Shown: positions 28,994 through 37,914 of the stretch, in pieces
Numbering within the stretch: the stretch's first letter is position 1
Layout of the letters: every line of letters starts with the position of its first letter
Source: Pseudohongiella nitratireducens
GTDB lineage: Bacteria > Pseudomonadota > Gammaproteobacteria > Pseudomonadales > Pseudohongiellaceae
Assembly: GCF_001642735.1 (NCBI RefSeq)
Contig: NZ_LWHM01000033.1
Location: forward strand, 124,001-188,000
Direction of reading: 5' to 3'
DNA: 64,000 bases
The notes under the pieces: model-generated
The model's input: the letters and a program-made list of their open reading frames with translations, nothing else
Told to the model about the DNA's origin: nothing
Databases searched by the model: none
Made by a program: the position numbers and the translations under genes

Positions 28994-29009
28994 ACACAAG
29001 ATAGTGCGC
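28994..29009 (-). promoter_or_regulatory. NrdR-like box overlapping the nrdA -10
   Basis: The minus strand reads GCGCACTATCTTGTGT. It covers the candidate -10 hexamer TATCTT, so bound NrdR would block RNA polymerase. It pairs with the box 31 bp downstream. Confidence 0.6.
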
Positions 29010-29026
29010 AAAACGACGGAATGCAA
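28998..29026 (-). promoter_or_regulatory. candidate nrdAB promoter
   Basis: On the minus strand, TTGCAT (29026-29021), a 17-base spacer and TATCTT (29003-28998). The leader to the nrdA ATG is about 165 bases. Confidence 0.55.
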
Positions 29027-29047
29027 GAGCTTTTTGTGTGGAAAGTC

Positions 29048-29056
29048 TGTGGATAA
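29048..29056 (-). promoter_or_regulatory. consensus DnaA box upstream of nrdA
   Basis: The minus strand reads TTATCCACA, the full DnaA 9-mer consensus, about 22 bases upstream of the nrdA -35. A weaker 7-of-9 copy is at 29037-29045. DnaA control of nrdAB is known in E. coli. Confidence 0.65.
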
Positions 29057-29079
29057 GTTGTGGTTTGTTTTGGTTGGTA

Positions 29080-29095
29080 ACACAACATCTAGTGC
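29080..29095 (-). promoter_or_regulatory. NrdR-like box, upstream copy
   Basis: The minus strand reads GCACTAGATGTTGTGT, the best of the three matches to the NrdR palindrome. It lies 86 bp (centre to centre) upstream of the box on the -10. That suggests looping or a second promoter. Confidence 0.6.
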
Positions 29096-29118
29096 GAGGA
29101 GTGGTGATTTTGCGCCGA

Positions 29119-31011
29119 TCAGGAAGGAACTGTATCGAACTCGTGGCCAACTGCCAGGTTGATGCGGTTTTGAACGTTGGGTGCTTCCTGTTGGATGGAT
29201 TCGGCAGGAACGGGTTCGGCGAACAGGTAACCTTGTACCAGGTAACATTGGTGCTTGCGCAGGAACCGGGCTTGCTGCTCCGTTTCCACGCCTTCTGCTA
29301 CCACCTGCAGGCCCAATCGTTGCGCCATTGCGATAATGGCTGTTGCGATGGCGATATGTTCCGGGTTGTCAGGAAGGTTGGCGATAAAGGAGCGGTCAAC
29401 CTTGAGCTTGTCGACGGGCAGTCGGGTGAGGTAGTTAAGCGATGAGTAGCCAGTGCCGAAGTCATCAATCGTCACTGTCACTCCCAGGCGTTTCAGTGCC
29501 TGTAGTGTGACAATAGCCTGCTCCATATTGCCCATGAGCATGCTTTCCGTGATTTCCAACTCCAGGTGTTTGGGTGGTAATCCGGTTTCCTGCAGGGTAT
29601 CGCGTACCAGGTTGACCAGGTTCATGTCTCTGAACTGCCGGGCAGACAGATTAACAGCAACCGTCTGCCCGTGCTGTGAATGACTGTCCATGATTGCTTT
29701 CATGTGCTGGCAAGCCTGCCGTAATACCTGCTCTCCTAACGGCATGATCAGCCCCGTCTCTTCGGCGACGGGAATGAAGCGTTCCGGCGAAATCATTTCC
29801 GCCTGCTCATGCTGCCAGCGTACCAGGGCTTCGTAGCCGCAAACTTCCTGGGTCAGCATGTTGACCTGGGGCTGGAAGAAGACGACCAGTTCGTTGTTAT
29901 TGATGGCACTGCGCAGGTCATTCTCCAAAGCCATGCGGGCCAGCGACTCAATATTCATGTCGTCGGTAAAGTACTGGAAATTGTCACGTCCCTGTTCTTT
30001 TGCCTGGTACATAGCAAGGTCGGCATTACGCATCAGTACGCTGGCATTCATGCTGTCTTCCGGCGCAATCGTGATGCCGATGCTGGCGGAAACCGTAACT
30101 TTCTGGCTGCTTAGCTGGATCGGCTCGGTCAGGACGGCAAGGATTTTCCGGGCAACCAAAGCCGCATCTTCTGCCTGGTTAATATCGGAAAGCAGGAGTG
30201 TGAACTCGTCACCACCGAGGCGGGCGACAATATCTTCTTCGCGAACACACTGTTTCAGGCGGGAGGCGACTGTGCACAGTAACTCGTCGCCGACATCGTG
30301 GCCCAGCGTATCGTTGATGCGCTTGAACTGATCCAGGTCCAGAAACAGCAGCCCCAGCATTTTTCGGGTGCGCCGGATATGTTTGAGGCTTTGCTCCAGG
30401 CGATCTTTGAACAGGCGGCGGTTTTCCAGGCCGGTTAATGGGTCATAGAACGCCAGTTTTTCCATTTGCTCCTGGGTCTCTATGCGCTCACTGATATCGT
30501 CGATGTTAAGCACGATATGCGTCAGGGTGCCGTCATCATCGAGAATGGGGGAGGCTGTCACCTGTTGCCAGAAAGATTCACCGTTCTTGCGGTGACTGCT
30601 CATGAAGGTTTCCCAGCTGCTGCCCAGTTGCATGGCTTCCTGTAATGTGAGCTGGCTGCCGTCAGTGAGTTCCTGGTTATTGATTAAATCGGCAATCTGC
30701 CCGATGGCTTCCTGCAGGCCGTAGCCGGTAATGCGGGAATAGCGCGGGTTGACGTATTCGATTACACCATGGCAGTCGGCGATGACGATGCCGCTTTGGC
30801 TCTGCTCAATGGCCCGGGAAAGTATTTGCAGCGACTGGGCGGTGAGCGCTGAAGCAGAACCTGATGCCTGCGCCTGTCGGGAAGGTTTGACTTGTTCGGC
30901 TGATGCAGGGCGGGGCAGTGAATGGTTGCGCCGACGCCAGTATGCAGCAGGTGGTAGCACCAACAGCGCAGCGACGAACGCAATGACCAGGACACTACCC
31001 AGTTCACTCAT
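29119..31011 (-). CDS. PAS-GGDEF-EAL c-di-GMP enzyme, membrane-anchored
   Basis: The product has 630 residues. One N-terminal membrane helix (about 6-25, then basic RRRN) is followed by a PAS domain (about 60-180). A GGDEF domain has RLGGDEF intact and an RxxD I-site (REED) five residues before it. An EAL domain has YEALVRW, ESMLMG and DDFGTGYSSL, all intact. It may therefore both make and hydrolyse c-di-GMP. The start at 31011 removes 20 implausible residues (from 31071) and puts the membrane helix at the N-terminus. It lies between argF and the nrdA control region, all on the minus strand. Confidence 0.9.
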   Translation of the reverse strand: MSELGSVLVIAFVAALLVLPPAAYWRRRNHSLPRPASAEQVKPSRQAQASGSASALTAQSLQILSRAIEQSQSGIVIADCHGVIEYVNPRYSRITGYGLQEAIGQIADLINNQELTDGSQLTLQEAMQLGSSWETFMSSHRKNGESFWQQVTASPILDDDGTLTHIVLNIDDISERIETQEQMEKLAFYDPLTGLENRRLFKDRLEQSLKHIRRTRKMLGLLFLDLDQFKRINDTLGHDVGDELLCTVASRLKQCVREEDIVARLGGDEFTLLLSDINQAEDAALVARKILAVLTEPIQLSSQKVTVSASIGITIAPEDSMNASVLMRNADLAMYQAKEQGRDNFQYFTDDMNIESLARMALENDLRSAINNNELVVFFQPQVNMLTQEVCGYEALVRWQHEQAEMISPERFIPVAEETGLIMPLGEQVLRQACQHMKAIMDSHSQHGQTVAVNLSARQFRDMNLVNLVRDTLQETGLPPKHLELEITESMLMGNMEQAIVTLQALKRLGVTVTIDDFGTGYSSLNYLTRLPVDKLKVDRSFIANLPDNPEHIAIATAIIAMAQRLGLQVVAEGVETEQQARFLRKHQCYLVQGYLFAEPVPAESIQQEAPNVQNRINLAVGHEFDTVPS

Positions 31012-31068
31012 GACAGGGAGCCCTTGATGCCGGAAGCAGAAAAGCTGTCCGGTGGAACACGGCGCAGC

Positions 31069-31096
31069 CAACCACCTTGTGGCAATAAGGTGGTTG
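31069..31096 (-). terminator. hairpin downstream of argF
   Basis: CAACCACCTT (31069-31078) and AAGGTGGTTG (31087-31096) are perfect 10-base arms with an 8-base loop, 33 bases after the argF stop. No T tract follows. Confidence 0.5.
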
Positions 31097-31128
31097 AGAA
31101 ACCGGGCAGGGTTACACGCCGGGCGTGT

Positions 31129-32028
31129 TTAGTCTGCGCAAAGGAATTCGAGCAGTGCCATTTGTGCATGTAATCTGTTTTCCGCTTCATCCCATACAAC
31201 ACTGTCAGGCGCATCGAGCACCTCTGCGCTGACTTCTTCTCCGCGGTGGGCCGGCAGGCAGTGCATGAATAGTGCATCTGGTGCGGCCTCAGCCATGAGC
31301 TGCCTGGTAACCTGGTACGGCTGGAATTTCTCGCGCCGTATACGCTGTTCTTCTTCCTGCCCCATGGAGGCCCATACGTCAGTCGTGACCAGGCTGGCAT
31401 CTTTTACCGCAGCAACCGGGTCGCGAACAATATGAACACGGTCAGCGTTTTCAGCCAGCAGCTGTGCGTCGGGATCGAATCCCTCCGGGCAAGCAATATT
31501 CAGTGTGAAATCAAATTGTTTGGCGGCATTGATGTAGGACTGACACATGTTATAGCCATCACCAATCCAGGCCACAGTTTTGCCGGCAATGTCACCCCGG
31601 TGTTCAAAGAAAGTCTGCATGTCTGCCAGCAACTGACAAGGATGGTACCCGTCAGTCAGTGCATTGATGACAGGCACTCTGGAGTGCTCGGCAAAGCGTT
31701 GCAGTTTCTCGTGCTCAAACGTTCTGATAGTGATCACATCGACCATGCGGGAAATGACTTTAGCGCTGTCCTCGATACTTTCACCGCGCCCCAGTTGGGT
31801 GTCAGACGGTGAGAGGAATAGCGCGGAGCCACCCAGTTGGTTCATGGCAACTTCAAAAGACACTCTGGTGCGGGTAGAAGATTTCTCAAAAAACATCGCT
31901 AATGTTTTGTTTTTTAAAGATTCGCCTCTTAGGTTTGGGCTCTTCTTTAGCGCAATCGCACGATGAATTATCTGGTGTAATTCAGTGGGTTCCAGATCCA
32001 GCAGTGTCAAAAAGTGTCGCGTTGTCAT
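31129..32028 (-). CDS. argF: ornithine carbamoyltransferase
   Basis: The protein has 299 residues. The carbamoyl-phosphate loop is STRTR at 51-55. The ornithine-enzyme motif is [12 protein letters not shown], and [11 protein letters not shown] is also typical. It makes citrulline from ornithine and carbamoyl phosphate in arginine biosynthesis. The next enzyme of the pathway, argG, is at 35382. ATG 32028 has no strong ribosome site. It is divergent from grxD. Confidence 0.94.
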   Translation of the reverse strand: MTTRHFLTLLDLEPTELHQIIHRAIALKKSPNLRGESLKNKTLAMFFEKSSTRTRVSFEVAMNQLGGSALFLSPSDTQLGRGESIEDSAKVISRMVDVITIRTFEHEKLQRFAEHSRVPVINALTDGYHPCQLLADMQTFFEHRGDIAGKTVAWIGDGYNMCQSYINAAKQFDFTLNIACPEGFDPDAQLLAENADRVHIVRDPVAAVKDASLVTTDVWASMGQEEEQRIRREKFQPYQVTRQLMAEAAPDALFMHCLPAHRGEEVSAEVLDAPDSVVWDEAENRLHAQMALLEFLCAD

Positions 32029-32209
32029 AGCAATACCAATGGCTTAATTAAAAAGGGGCAGCAACGCTACCCCTAAAAACAAGCCACGTATCTTACCACT
32101 TTTTACACACAGAGCAATGTGATCTGCCGACACATACACTGTGGTTGTCTATGGAAATCATGTAGAATGCGTCCATTGTTTAATATTCACGTCAAGGTGA
32201 AAGGTTTAT

Positions 32210-32545
32210 ATGAGTGTAGAGCAAACTATTCGCGATCAGATTGAATCCAACAACATTCTGTTGTACATGAAAGGGTCGCCCGATCAGCCACAATGCGGTT
32301 TTTCAGCACAGACAGTACAGTGCCTGATGTCTTGCGGTAAGCGTTTTGCTTATGTGGATGTACTGGCGAATCCGGAAATCCGTTCAACCCTGCCGGGAAT
32401 TGCGAATTGGCCGACTTTTCCGCAGCTGTGGATTAAAGGTGAGCTGGTAGGTGGTTGTGACATCATTACGGATTTATATCAGAAAGGTGAGTTGCAGAAC
32501 CTGGTCGATGAAGCTGACCAGGGTGCTACCGAGCAAGATAGCTAA
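32210..32545 (+). CDS. grxD: monothiol glutaredoxin (Grx4 type)
   Basis: The product has 111 residues. The monothiol active site CGFS is at 29-32. The family's WPTFPQLWIKGELVGGCDI block, with its glutathione-binding cis-Pro and GGCD, follows. Such proteins bind a bridging [2Fe-2S] cluster with glutathione and act in iron-sulphur trafficking. ATG 32210 has a clear AAGGTGAAAGG site. It is convergent with rnt, and the two share a hairpin. Confidence 0.95.
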   Translation: MSVEQTIRDQIESNNILLYMKGSPDQPQCGFSAQTVQCLMSCGKRFAYVDVLANPEIRSTLPGIANWPTFPQLWIKGELVGGCDIITDLYQKGELQNLVDEADQGATEQDS

Positions 32546-32559
32546 AACAGATCTGGTTT

Positions 32560-32584
32560 ACCGGCAACCAGTCAGGTTGCCGGT
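32560..32584. terminator. shared hairpin between grxD and rnt
   Basis: ACCGGCAACC (32560-32569) and GGTTGCCGGT (32575-32584) are perfect 10-base arms around AGTCA. The right arm overlaps the end of rnt. It probably terminates grxD. Confidence 0.6.
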
Positions 32585-33219
32585 GGCCATCCTCCCAGCT
32601 GCTGCCAGCGGTTGACGATCCCGCAAAACAATTCCGCCGTTTTTTCCGCATCATATTTCGCTGAGTGAGCTTCGTTGCCATCAAAACTGATGCCGGCCGC
32701 GTCACAGGCTCGTGCCAGTACCGTCTGGCCATAGGCAAGTCCGCTTAAGGTGGCGGTATCGAAACTGGAAAAAGGGTGGAACGGGTTGCGTTTCAGGTCA
32801 TGGCGTCGTGTTGCTGCATTGATGAAACCGTGATCGAAATGGGCATTATGCGCCACAATCACTGCCCGTTTGCAGCCGTTTTGCTTCATGGCCTGACGAA
32901 TGACTTTAAACAGGTCCTGAAAAACATCTTTCTCCTGGCGTGCTATCCGCAAAGGGTGCCAGGGATCTATGCCGGTAAATTTCAACGCCGCGTCTTCAAT
33001 ATTTGAACCCTCAAATGGCACGACACGGTGGAAATGGGTCTGCTCCGGATTCAGCTGTCCATTATCATCCATACCCAGGATGACGGCAGCAATTTCCAGT
33101 ATGGCGTCGGTAGCGGCATTAAACCCCCCGCACTCGATGTCGACAACGACTGGCAGGTAGCCGCGAAACCGTGTTGCCAGCAAACTTTCGGTTGGATCAG
33201 GTACGGCTTGTTCAGACAT
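32572..33219 (-). CDS. rnt: ribonuclease T
   Basis: The protein has 215 residues. A DEDD exonuclease domain has [10 protein letters not shown] (D27, E29), [10 protein letters not shown] and [14 protein letters not shown]. RNase T trims the 3' ends of tRNA and other stable RNA. ATG 33219 (MSEQAV) is chosen over a TTG nine bases upstream. It overlaps the pyrC stop by eight bases, so the two are probably one transcript. Confidence 0.93.
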   Translation of the reverse strand: MSEQAVPDPTESLLATRFRGYLPVVVDIECGGFNAATDAILEIAAVILGMDDNGQLNPEQTHFHRVVPFEGSNIEDAALKFTGIDPWHPLRIARQEKDVFQDLFKVIRQAMKQNGCKRAVIVAHNAHFDHGFINAATRRHDLKRNPFHPFSSFDTATLSGLAYGQTVLARACDAAGISFDGNEAHSAKYDAEKTAELFCGIVNRWQQLGGWPPAT

Positions 33220-34255
33220 AATCAACAACTTTCCAGTTCAGTGTTTGGCCCGCGCACAATGGCACCAGGTCAGTGTCGAGGTAAGAATAGGCGTCAGGCA
33301 CCTGCCAAGCTTCTTTTCTTAACACAATCTTATCGCGGTTTCGTGGCAGACCGTAGAAATCAGCACCGTAAAAGGCAGAGAAAGCTTCGAGTTTGTCCAG
33401 AGCGTCTGCCTGCTCAAAAATTTCCGCATACAGGGACATGGCAGCAAAGGCACTGTAACAGCCGGCACAGCCGCAGGATGTTTCTTTAGTATGCTGAGCA
33501 TGCGGAGCAGAGTCCGTACCCAGGAAAAACTTGGGATTTCCACTGGTTGCCGCTTCCAGCAGGGCTGTTTGATGGATATTCCGTTTCAGAATGGGCAGAC
33601 AGTACAGGTGAGGTCTGACACCACCAACCAGCATGTCGTTACGGTTATACATCAGGTGTTGCGGGGTAAGGGTAGCAGCGATGTTGCTACTGGCCTGAGC
33701 GACAAACTGCGCGGCATCTGCCGTAGTAATGTGCTCAAGTACCACTCGCAAATCAGGGAAACGTTCCAGTAACGGGCTCAGAATGGTATCGATAAAGCGC
33801 TTTTCCCGATCAAAAATATCGACATGATTATCGGTTACTTCACCGTGCAGAAGTAGCGGTAAGCCAGCATCACTCATGGCTTCCAGGGCGGGGTATACAT
33901 TTTCGATAGCGGTCACGCCGCTGTCAGAATTGGTAGTCGCTCCTGCCGGATAATACTTCACCGCATAAATGTCTGGGTGAGCGGCGGCTTTTTGTATTTC
34001 CTCGGAAGATAAACGGTCTGTCAGATACAACGTCATCAGCGGATCAAAATTGCTACCCGTCGGGCGGGCATCAATAATGCGCTGTCGATAGGCTGCTGCC
34101 TCTGAGGCGGTTGTTACCGGTGGCTTCAGGTTCGGCATAATGATGGCACGACCAAAAGTGGCGGCTGTATGAGGGACTGTCGTGTTTAGCGCTTCGCCGT
34201 CCCGGACATGCAAGTGCCAATCGTCGGGGCGGGTGATGGTGATTTCCTGGAGCAT
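33212..34255 (-). CDS. pyrC: dihydroorotase (class II, PyrC)
   Basis: The product has 347 residues. The zinc motif HLHVRDG is at 14-20. VKYYPAG carries the lysine that is carbamylated in this family. [15 protein letters not shown] and GTDSAPH supply the remaining metal and substrate ligands. It closes carbamoyl-aspartate to dihydroorotate in pyrimidine synthesis. ATG 34255 (MLQEIT) is preferred over the upstream codon at 34306, which would overlap the motY promoter. It is divergent from motY. Confidence 0.94.
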   Translation of the reverse strand: MLQEITITRPDDWHLHVRDGEALNTTVPHTAATFGRAIIMPNLKPPVTTASEAAAYRQRIIDARPTGSNFDPLMTLYLTDRLSSEEIQKAAAHPDIYAVKYYPAGATTNSDSGVTAIENVYPALEAMSDAGLPLLLHGEVTDNHVDIFDREKRFIDTILSPLLERFPDLRVVLEHITTADAAQFVAQASSNIAATLTPQHLMYNRNDMLVGGVRPHLYCLPILKRNIHQTALLEAATSGNPKFFLGTDSAPHAQHTKETSCGCAGCYSAFAAMSLYAEIFEQADALDKLEAFSAFYGADFYGLPRNRDKIVLRKEAWQVPDAYSYLDTDLVPLCAGQTLNWKVVDYV

Positions 34256-34277
34256 AGAAAGACTTCGGTTCCTGGCA

Positions 34278-34304
34278 TAAAGTTTGTGAGCGCGCTGCCG
34301 ATGC
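34278..34304 (+). promoter_or_regulatory. sigma-28 (FliA) promoter of motY
   Basis: TAAAGTTT (34278-34285), an 11-base spacer, then GCCGATGC (34297-34304). The flagellar sigma-28 consensus is TAAAGTTT-N11-GCCGATAA. Only the last two bases differ. Confidence 0.85.
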
Positions 34305-34392
34305 AAATAACAGGTGCGGCAAGTTCAAAGGCTTACCGTGATATAGCAGTTGACAGTCAAGATTGTCAGAGCGCAACGGACAGGCGATATCA

Positions 34393-35283
34393 ATGAGGCA
34401 GAAGTTTACCCTATATTGGCACAGTATGCTCTGCTTGCTGACGCCCGGCTTAGCAGTAGCGGGTAACGTGACCTCATACTACCCTGACCTGGAAGCTGCA
34501 GCCTGGACACTGAATGACTCAGTCTTTGAGTGCCGACTGGAGCAGAGTATTCCCGGTCTGGGCCAGGCTGTGTTCTCCCGGGAGGCAGGCGCTGCACTGA
34601 CATTTTATCTTGATGTCGTGGACAGCCCATTGGCAGCAGGGCGCGCCTTGTTGAGTTCGCAGCCGCCACAATGGCGCACAGAACTGGGTGTTCGTGATAT
34701 TGCTTATGTCGATGTGGTGGCGGATGTCAGGCCGGTCACCCTGGATAGTGGCACCAGTCAGCGAATCATAGCCGAACTGGGGCGTGGCATGGTGCCAACA
34801 TTAATGCGGCAAGCCTGGTATAGCCCGGAAGAATCCATCCACGTCGGATTGTCCCCCGTTAAATTCAGTGCCGCTTATGAACAGTATAAAAGCTGCCTGT
34901 CAGGTCTGTTGCCAGTTAATTTTTCGCAAATTGAGCGTTCTACGGTTTTCTGGGAGAGCAATCAACGCGAACTCAGTGCCGGGCAAAGGCAGCAACTGGA
35001 TGATATCGTGACCTATCTGGAAGCGGATACCTCAGTCCATACCATTGATATTAACGGTTTTACTGACAGTGCCGGGCGTGCCCGGGAGAACCTGGAGCTT
35101 TCCCGTATCCGAGCTTTCCAGGTGCATAATTACCTGGTTTCCCATGGCGTCCCGGAAGATATGCTGAACACCCGGTACTTTGGCGCCACACCCGAGTTTC
35201 GCATTGTACGTAATGAACGAAGTGCTGATGATCGGGACAGAAACCGGCGAGTCACACTGCGATTGCATCGCGACGATGATTGA
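34393..35283 (+). CDS. motY: flagellar stator protein MotY (OmpA-like)
   Basis: The 296-residue exported protein has a signal peptide (about 1-24, ending GLAVAG). An N-terminal domain with FYLDVVDSPL and an HVGLSP segment is followed by a C-terminal OmpA peptidoglycan-binding domain (INGFTDSAGRARENLELSR, RNRRVTLRL). This two-domain form, its place next to pyrC and rnt, and a sigma-28 promoter all point to MotY. MotY forms the T-ring around the basal body of polar flagella. ATG 34393 is taken because the signal peptide starts there. Confidence 0.88.
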   Translation: MRQKFTLYWHSMLCLLTPGLAVAGNVTSYYPDLEAAAWTLNDSVFECRLEQSIPGLGQAVFSREAGAALTFYLDVVDSPLAAGRALLSSQPPQWRTELGVRDIAYVDVVADVRPVTLDSGTSQRIIAELGRGMVPTLMRQAWYSPEESIHVGLSPVKFSAAYEQYKSCLSGLLPVNFSQIERSTVFWESNQRELSAGQRQQLDDIVTYLEADTSVHTIDINGFTDSAGRARENLELSRIRAFQVHNYLVSHGVPEDMLNTRYFGATPEFRIVRNERSADDRDRNRRVTLRLHRDDD

Positions 35284-35381
35284 TGGCGTTGGCTGATAGT
35301 CGAAATCCCCCGCAATACCCAGTATAATAAGCCCCTTTTGCTGTGACGACCGAATCGTCATCCTTCGAAGGAGTGCTGTGC

Positions 35382-36596
35382 ATGTCTGCGATCAACAAAG
35401 TCGTGTTGGCCTATTCTGGTGGTCTGGATACGTCCGTGATTGCCAAATGGCTGATGGAAACCTATCAATGTGAAGTGGTCACCTTTACGGCTGACCTGGG
35501 CCAGGGTGAAGAGCTCGAGCCGGCACGCGCCAAAGCTCAGGCGATGGGTATCAAGGAAATTTACATTGATGATCTGCGCGAAGAGTTTGTCCGCGATTTT
35601 GTTAATCCGATGTTCCGCGCCAACGCTCTGTACGAAGGCGAGTATCTGCTGGGCACTTCCATTGCACGCCCGCTGATTGCCAAGCGCCTGGTGGAAATTG
35701 CCAACGAAACCGGCGCCGATGCCATTGCACACGGCGCCACCGGTAAAGGTAATGACCAGGTACGTTTTGAACTGGGTGCTTATGCACTGAAACCAGGTAT
35801 TCAGGTGATTGCCCCCTGGCGTGAGTGGGACCTCAATTCCCGCGACAAGCTGCTGGCCTATTGTGAACAACACCAGATTCCGGTTGAGAAAAAACGCGGT
35901 CAGAAATCACCGTATTCCATGGATGCCAACCTGCTGCATATTTCTTATGAAGGTGACATCCTGGAAGATCCCGGTGCTGAGCCGGAAGAAGATATGTGGT
36001 TATGGTCAGTGTCTCCGGAAAACGCACCTGATGAGGCAACTTACCTGGAGCTGACCTACAAAAACGGTGATATCGTTGCCATTGATGGTGAAGACATGAC
36101 GCCCGCCACCGTGCTGGCTTACCTGAACAAGGTGGGCGGTGCCAACGGTATTGGTCGTACGGATATCGTGGAAAATCGTTATGTCGGCATGAAGTCGCGC
36201 GGTTGTTATGAAACACCCGGTGGCACCATCATGCTGAAAGCACACCGTGCCATCGAGTCCATCACACTGGATCGTGAGATGGCACACCTGAAAGATGAGC
36301 TGATGCCCCGTTATGCAGAGCTGGTCTATAACGGTTACTGGTTTGCCCCGGAACGTCAGGCCATGCAGGCTCTGATCGATTACTCTCAGCAGTATGTTAA
36401 CGGCAAGGTACGTGTGAAGCTGTACAAAGGTAACGTCATCGTTGTCGGCCGTGAATCAGACGACTCCCTGTTCGATGCCAACATCGCGACCTTCGAAGAC
36501 GATGCCGGTGCCTACGACCAGGCCGACGCAGCCGGCTTCATCAAACTGAATGCCCTGCGCCTGAGAATCGCCGCCAACAAAGGCCGAAAGGTGTAA
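35382..36596 (+). CDS. argG: argininosuccinate synthase
   Basis: The protein has 404 residues. The N-type ATP pyrophosphatase loop is YSGGLDTS at 11-18. [16 protein letters not shown] and the [16 protein letters not shown] block are family hallmarks. It joins citrulline and aspartate, following ArgF. ATG 35382 has AAGGAG eight bases upstream. A TATAAT at 35323-35328 is the likely -10. A strong terminator follows at 36646. Confidence 0.96.
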   Translation: MSAINKVVLAYSGGLDTSVIAKWLMETYQCEVVTFTADLGQGEELEPARAKAQAMGIKEIYIDDLREEFVRDFVNPMFRANALYEGEYLLGTSIARPLIAKRLVEIANETGADAIAHGATGKGNDQVRFELGAYALKPGIQVIAPWREWDLNSRDKLLAYCEQHQIPVEKKRGQKSPYSMDANLLHISYEGDILEDPGAEPEEDMWLWSVSPENAPDEATYLELTYKNGDIVAIDGEDMTPATVLAYLNKVGGANGIGRTDIVENRYVGMKSRGCYETPGGTIMLKAHRAIESITLDREMAHLKDELMPRYAELVYNGYWFAPERQAMQALIDYSQQYVNGKVRVKLYKGNVIVVGRESDDSLFDANIATFEDDAGAYDQADAAGFIKLNALRLRIAANKGRKV

Positions 36597-36645
36597 TCAA
36601 CCAACGACCAAACCTGGCTCACCAGGCTTCTACAACATAACCCCT

Positions 36646-36680
36646 AAAAAGGCCGGCAATGAAAAACTGCTGGCCTTTTT
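36646..36680 (+). terminator. rho-independent terminator of argG
   Basis: AAAAAGGCCGGCA pairs with TGCTGGCCTTTTT (one G-T in the stem) around ATGAAAAAC, ending in five Ts. It is a textbook intrinsic terminator 50 bases after argG. Confidence 0.9.
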
Positions 36681-36716
36681 GCATCTTGCACCAAATAGCC
36701 CCAAAACACGGCACAA

Positions 36717-36883
36717 GGGCAGATCATCCCTCCACATACCTCAGCCAGTCAGACCACGCTATGCCTAACGCCCTTCACCCGAAAACGCAGTCGAACTGTT
36801 TGAGCCGTCAGGCGAGTTTTCGGCTGCCGGGTGAAGGGCGTTAGGCAGTGGTCGGCTGAGGTATGTGGAGGGATGGTCTGCCC
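36717..36883. repeat. large inverted repeat (palindromic element)
   Basis: The left arm parts are 36717-36746 and 36763-36781. They are complementary to 36854-36883 (one mismatch) and 36828-36846 (perfect, 19 bases). The inner arms begin GCCTAACGCCC and end GGGCGTTAGGC, so their outer ends fit the attC simple-site forms RYYYAAC and GTTRRRY. The 46-base centre holds a smaller GAGCC-GTCA-GGCGAG hairpin. Confidence 0.85.
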
Positions 36884-36885
36884 GC
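36813..36885. repeat. direct repeat copy 1 (right arm)
   Basis: The first 55 bases (36813-36867) are identical to 37008-37062. The next 18 are similar, with about four differences, ending CTGCCCGC in both. Confidence 0.9.
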
Positions 36886-37007
36886 AGCCCGAATGAGCGA
36901 GCGGACTGTCTGAAGCCGTAAGGCTGAGTTTCCGCCCGCCGAGCGTCGGCCGATGTGCTGTGGTCGTCTGCCACCGGTTCTATGATGTCCTGACCGCTGC
37001 TCATCAC

Positions 37008-37080
37008 CGAGTTTTCGGCTGCCGGGTGAAGGGCGTTAGGCAGTGGTCGGCTGAGGTATGTGAAGTGATGATCTGCCCGC
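37008..37080. repeat. direct repeat copy 2, overlapping glycosyltransferase 3' end
   Basis: This is the second copy of the 55-base identical repeat plus 18-base tail, 195 bases after copy 1. It contains the stop codon (37036-37038 on the minus strand) and about the last 14 codons of the glycosyltransferase. The 36886-37007 spacer holds another hairpin with loop stem GCC-GTAA-GGC. Confidence 0.85.
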
Positions 37081-37914
37081 CGAGTAACCAGAAGCCAGTA
37101 ATTCAGAGATACCTAGCGGACTTTTCACCGTTCCATCCTTTTCCATCTGCTTGCGTAATGCCTTGTTAGCCGCCATCTTAGCCGGATCGCGATAGGACTT
37201 GGCATGATCGAGGTGCACCATGGCCGCATCAAAGCGGACATGGCGAGGCGTGATGCCGTGGTTCTGTAAACGCACGCCAAACTCCCGGTCCAGTCCACCG
37301 TAAGGCATGTTTTCATTGAAGCCATTCACTGCGATAGCATCCGTTTTCCAGCAGGATGCGTTGGAACCTTTGAAATTACACCTCACCGGTGTCAGACGAT
37401 TCATCAAGGCGGCCTGTTTGGGGCCCAGCGAAATGCGGGATATTTTCCGGTTTTTTTTCAGGCCTTGCTGGTATAGCCAGTGTTTGTCGAAACAAAGTCC
37501 CTGTTCAATGTGCTGTCGCGTGATTGTCTGGCTGATATCCATTGGCAGGTTTAATGTACCACCGGAGAGATAGTAACCGGGCTCAGCCCGACGTAAATGA
37601 GTGGCTATGAAATCATTGCGGGGTATACAGTCGCCATCACTGAAAACCAGGTACTCACTTTGGCTCTCAACAATGGCCTTGTTGAGGATGCGACATTTCT
37701 GGAAACCGTCATCGGGTTGCCATACATGCTGTATCGGAACCGGGCTAAGTGTCGCCAACCCGGAGATTAGCTGTGCTGTCGGGTCGCCTGAGCCGTCATC
37801 GGCTATAATGATTTCAAAGTCCTGGCGTGTCTGCTGGAAATAACCCCAGAGTACTTTTTTCAGCCAGTCAGGTGAGTTGTAAGTCGTGATGATGACGCTG
37901 GCGGCGATGGGCAT
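37036..37914 (-). CDS. family 2 glycosyltransferase
   Basis: The 292-residue GT-A enzyme begins ASVIITTYNSPDWLKKVL. It has the nucleotide-binding IIADDGSGD and the DxD-type FSDGDC. The C-terminal GGLDREFGVRLQ acceptor block is that of the GT2/galactosyltransferase-C group. It probably acts on a cell-surface glycan, but donor and acceptor are unknown. Its ATG directly abuts the nth stop (TAAATG). The last 14 or so residues (GRSSLHIPQPTTA) and the stop are encoded in repeat copy 2. The native C-terminus has therefore probably been replaced by the repeat. Confidence 0.85.
   Translation of the reverse strand: MPIAASVIITTYNSPDWLKKVLWGYFQQTRQDFEIIIADDGSGDPTAQLISGLATLSPVPIQHVWQPDDGFQKCRILNKAIVESQSEYLVFSDGDCIPRNDFIATHLRRAEPGYYLSGGTLNLPMDISQTITRQHIEQGLCFDKHWLYQQGLKKNRKISRISLGPKQAALMNRLTPVRCNFKGSNASCWKTDAIAVNGFNENMPYGGLDREFGVRLQNHGITPRHVRFDAAMVHLDHAKSYRDPAKMAANKALRKQMEKDGTVKSPLGISELLASGYSAGRSSLHIPQPTTA

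Noticed and set aside
36765-37007. A short protein encoded by the repeat region
   Set aside because: Open frames there follow from the repeated GC-rich sequence, with no ribosome site or conserved domain.
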